DNA of 64,000 nt. It comes from an uncultured Actinomycetes bacterium (lineage in GTDB: Bacteria > Actinomycetota > Actinomycetes > Nanopelagicales > Nanopelagicaceae). Positions 63,528 to 64,000 of the stretch are shown one piece after another. Each line of letters begins with the position of its first letter. The stretch's first letter is position 1. The DNA lies in contig CAILHY010000010.1 in the NCBI GenBank assembly GCA_903834145.1, positions 62,001-126,000 on the forward strand. The letters run 5' to 3'. Position numbers and translations under genes: made by a program. The notes beneath the pieces were generated by a model. It had not been told where the DNA came from and did no database searches. It saw only the letters and a program-made list of their open reading frames with translations.

Positions 63528-64000
63528 TTAAGGGTTACGCCAACAATCTGCTGAAAGTAATTCTGCAATAAATGATTCGGTGAAGTATCGAACAGCAGGA
63601 TTGTCATCACCCAGATAGCGCAGCGCATAGGTCGATCCAGCAATTTCTGCGCCGACGGAAACAACAGTGGAAGCTCTCTCGGTGCACCACTTCATTAAGT
63701 TGGTTTCCCAGATCGATCCCGCAAAGAGCGCCATTCGGTAATCGATCGTTTTAGTGAGGTATACATCAACGTGTGACCAGTCTCCGGTCTCACATCCCAC
63801 TGCTTGCTTTCTTGGTCCTTCTCGCACCATTAGGGCAGATTGTTGGGCGTTGCAAAATCGTTCAGCAGGCGCTACAAAGTAGGACCCTTGCGGGCCGATC
63901 ATTGTTTCGCGAAAACGCGGTAACCATAAATCTAACGTTTCCAATAACTTCTCCATGGCAAGTGAAGAGTGCTCTAGGTGTGAGGCAAGTAATGAAACTC
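63528..64000 (-). CDS. SIS-domain-like protein, 5' end outside the window
   Basis: The frame is open to the right edge of the window, so the N-terminal part is missing or the gene starts at the ATG at 63956. The visible 142 residues from that ATG contain FVAPAERFCNAQQSALMVREGPRKQAVGCETGDWSHVDVYL and WETNLMKWC. I see a resemblance to the second half of sugar-isomerase (SIS) domain proteins, but the assignment is tentative. It converges with the ABC exporter operon, leaving 22 bp between stops. Confidence 0.5.
   Translation of the reverse strand, partial: VSLLASHLEHSSLAMEKLLETLDLWLPRFRETMIGPQGSYFVAPAERFCNAQQSALMVREGPRKQAVGCETGDWSHVDVYLTKTIDYRMALFAGSIWETNLMKWCTERASTVVSVGAEIAGSTYALRYLGDDNPAVRYFTESFIAELLSADCWRNP

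Noticed and set aside
1-64000. CRISPR arrays, transposases, prophage genes or rRNA
   Set aside because: No regularly spaced repeats, no recombinase or phage proteins and no rRNA segments were recognised on either strand.

Overview
This window is chromosomal DNA from an actinobacterium (Actinomycetota) of moderate GC, judged by eye to be a little below 50%. The gene content supports this: a homodimeric pyruvate dehydrogenase E1 (aceE), a GlgE/GlgB glucan pathway, and the neighbourhood DUF4032 / CT398-like zinc ribbon / RNase H-phosphatase fusion / DUF3052 next to aceE, which from memory is also seen in mycobacteria. The dense packing, lower GC and simple secreted proteins suggest a streamlined freshwater lineage such as acI/Nanopelagicales. 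That placement is inference.

Layout. 1-12.8 kb: AI-2E-type transporter, kinase-like DUF4032 protein, YbbN-like thioredoxin/TPR protein, MFS transporter, then the reverse operon aceE-glgE-glgB, then DUF3052, a peroxiredoxin, tRNA-Val(UAC) and a zinc-ribbon protein. 12.8-19.2 kb: RNase H/phosphatase fusion and a complete histidine-utilisation set (hutU, hutI, hutH, convergent hutG). 19.4-23.9 kb: the RNase P RNA gene followed by a 3.2-kb accessory segment (OYE reductase, MarR, small proteins). This segment ends in a 26-nt near-copy of the rnpB 3' end, so it looks like an island inserted at rnpB. DUF2200, YCII and a 55-aa membrane protein follow. 24-29.2 kb: NitT/TauT-type ABC transporter divergent from a CitA/CitB-like two-component system. 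29.2-31.7 kb: a metal(loid)-type operon with an unannotatable-by-length Cys-rich 44-aa peptide, a permease broken by a 14-bp tandem duplication, a mini-thioredoxin and a TipA-type regulator remnant, then yceI with a clear operator/promoter. 34-37.5 kb: three secreted proteins. 37.5-48.3 kb: MMPL transporter, prolyl-iminopeptidase-like hydrolase, and a dipeptide-type ABC operon flanked by two FmdA paralogues. 48.3-52.6 kb: amino-acid/peptide catabolism and acetyltransferases. 52.7-55.8 kb: sulfide:quinone oxidoreductase, DsrC/TusE-like and DsrE-like proteins, and TrhO. 55.8-64 kb: phosphodiesterase, FrnE, copper chaperone-like protein, threonine degradation (tdh-kbl), a heterodimeric ABC exporter and a partial gene.

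How parts may work together. HutG-type hydrolysis of formiminoglutamate yields glutamate and formamide. The two acetamidase/formamidase paralogues could release ammonia and formate from it or from other imported amides. The overall theme is scavenging of amino acids, peptides and amides.

Regulation. At least fifteen transcription-unit first genes have a TANNNT hexamer ending 6-7 nt before the start codon. This is the signature of leaderless transcripts, while genes inside operons use start/stop overlaps or Shine-Dalgarno sites. No CRISPR array, rRNA, prophage or transposase was seen.
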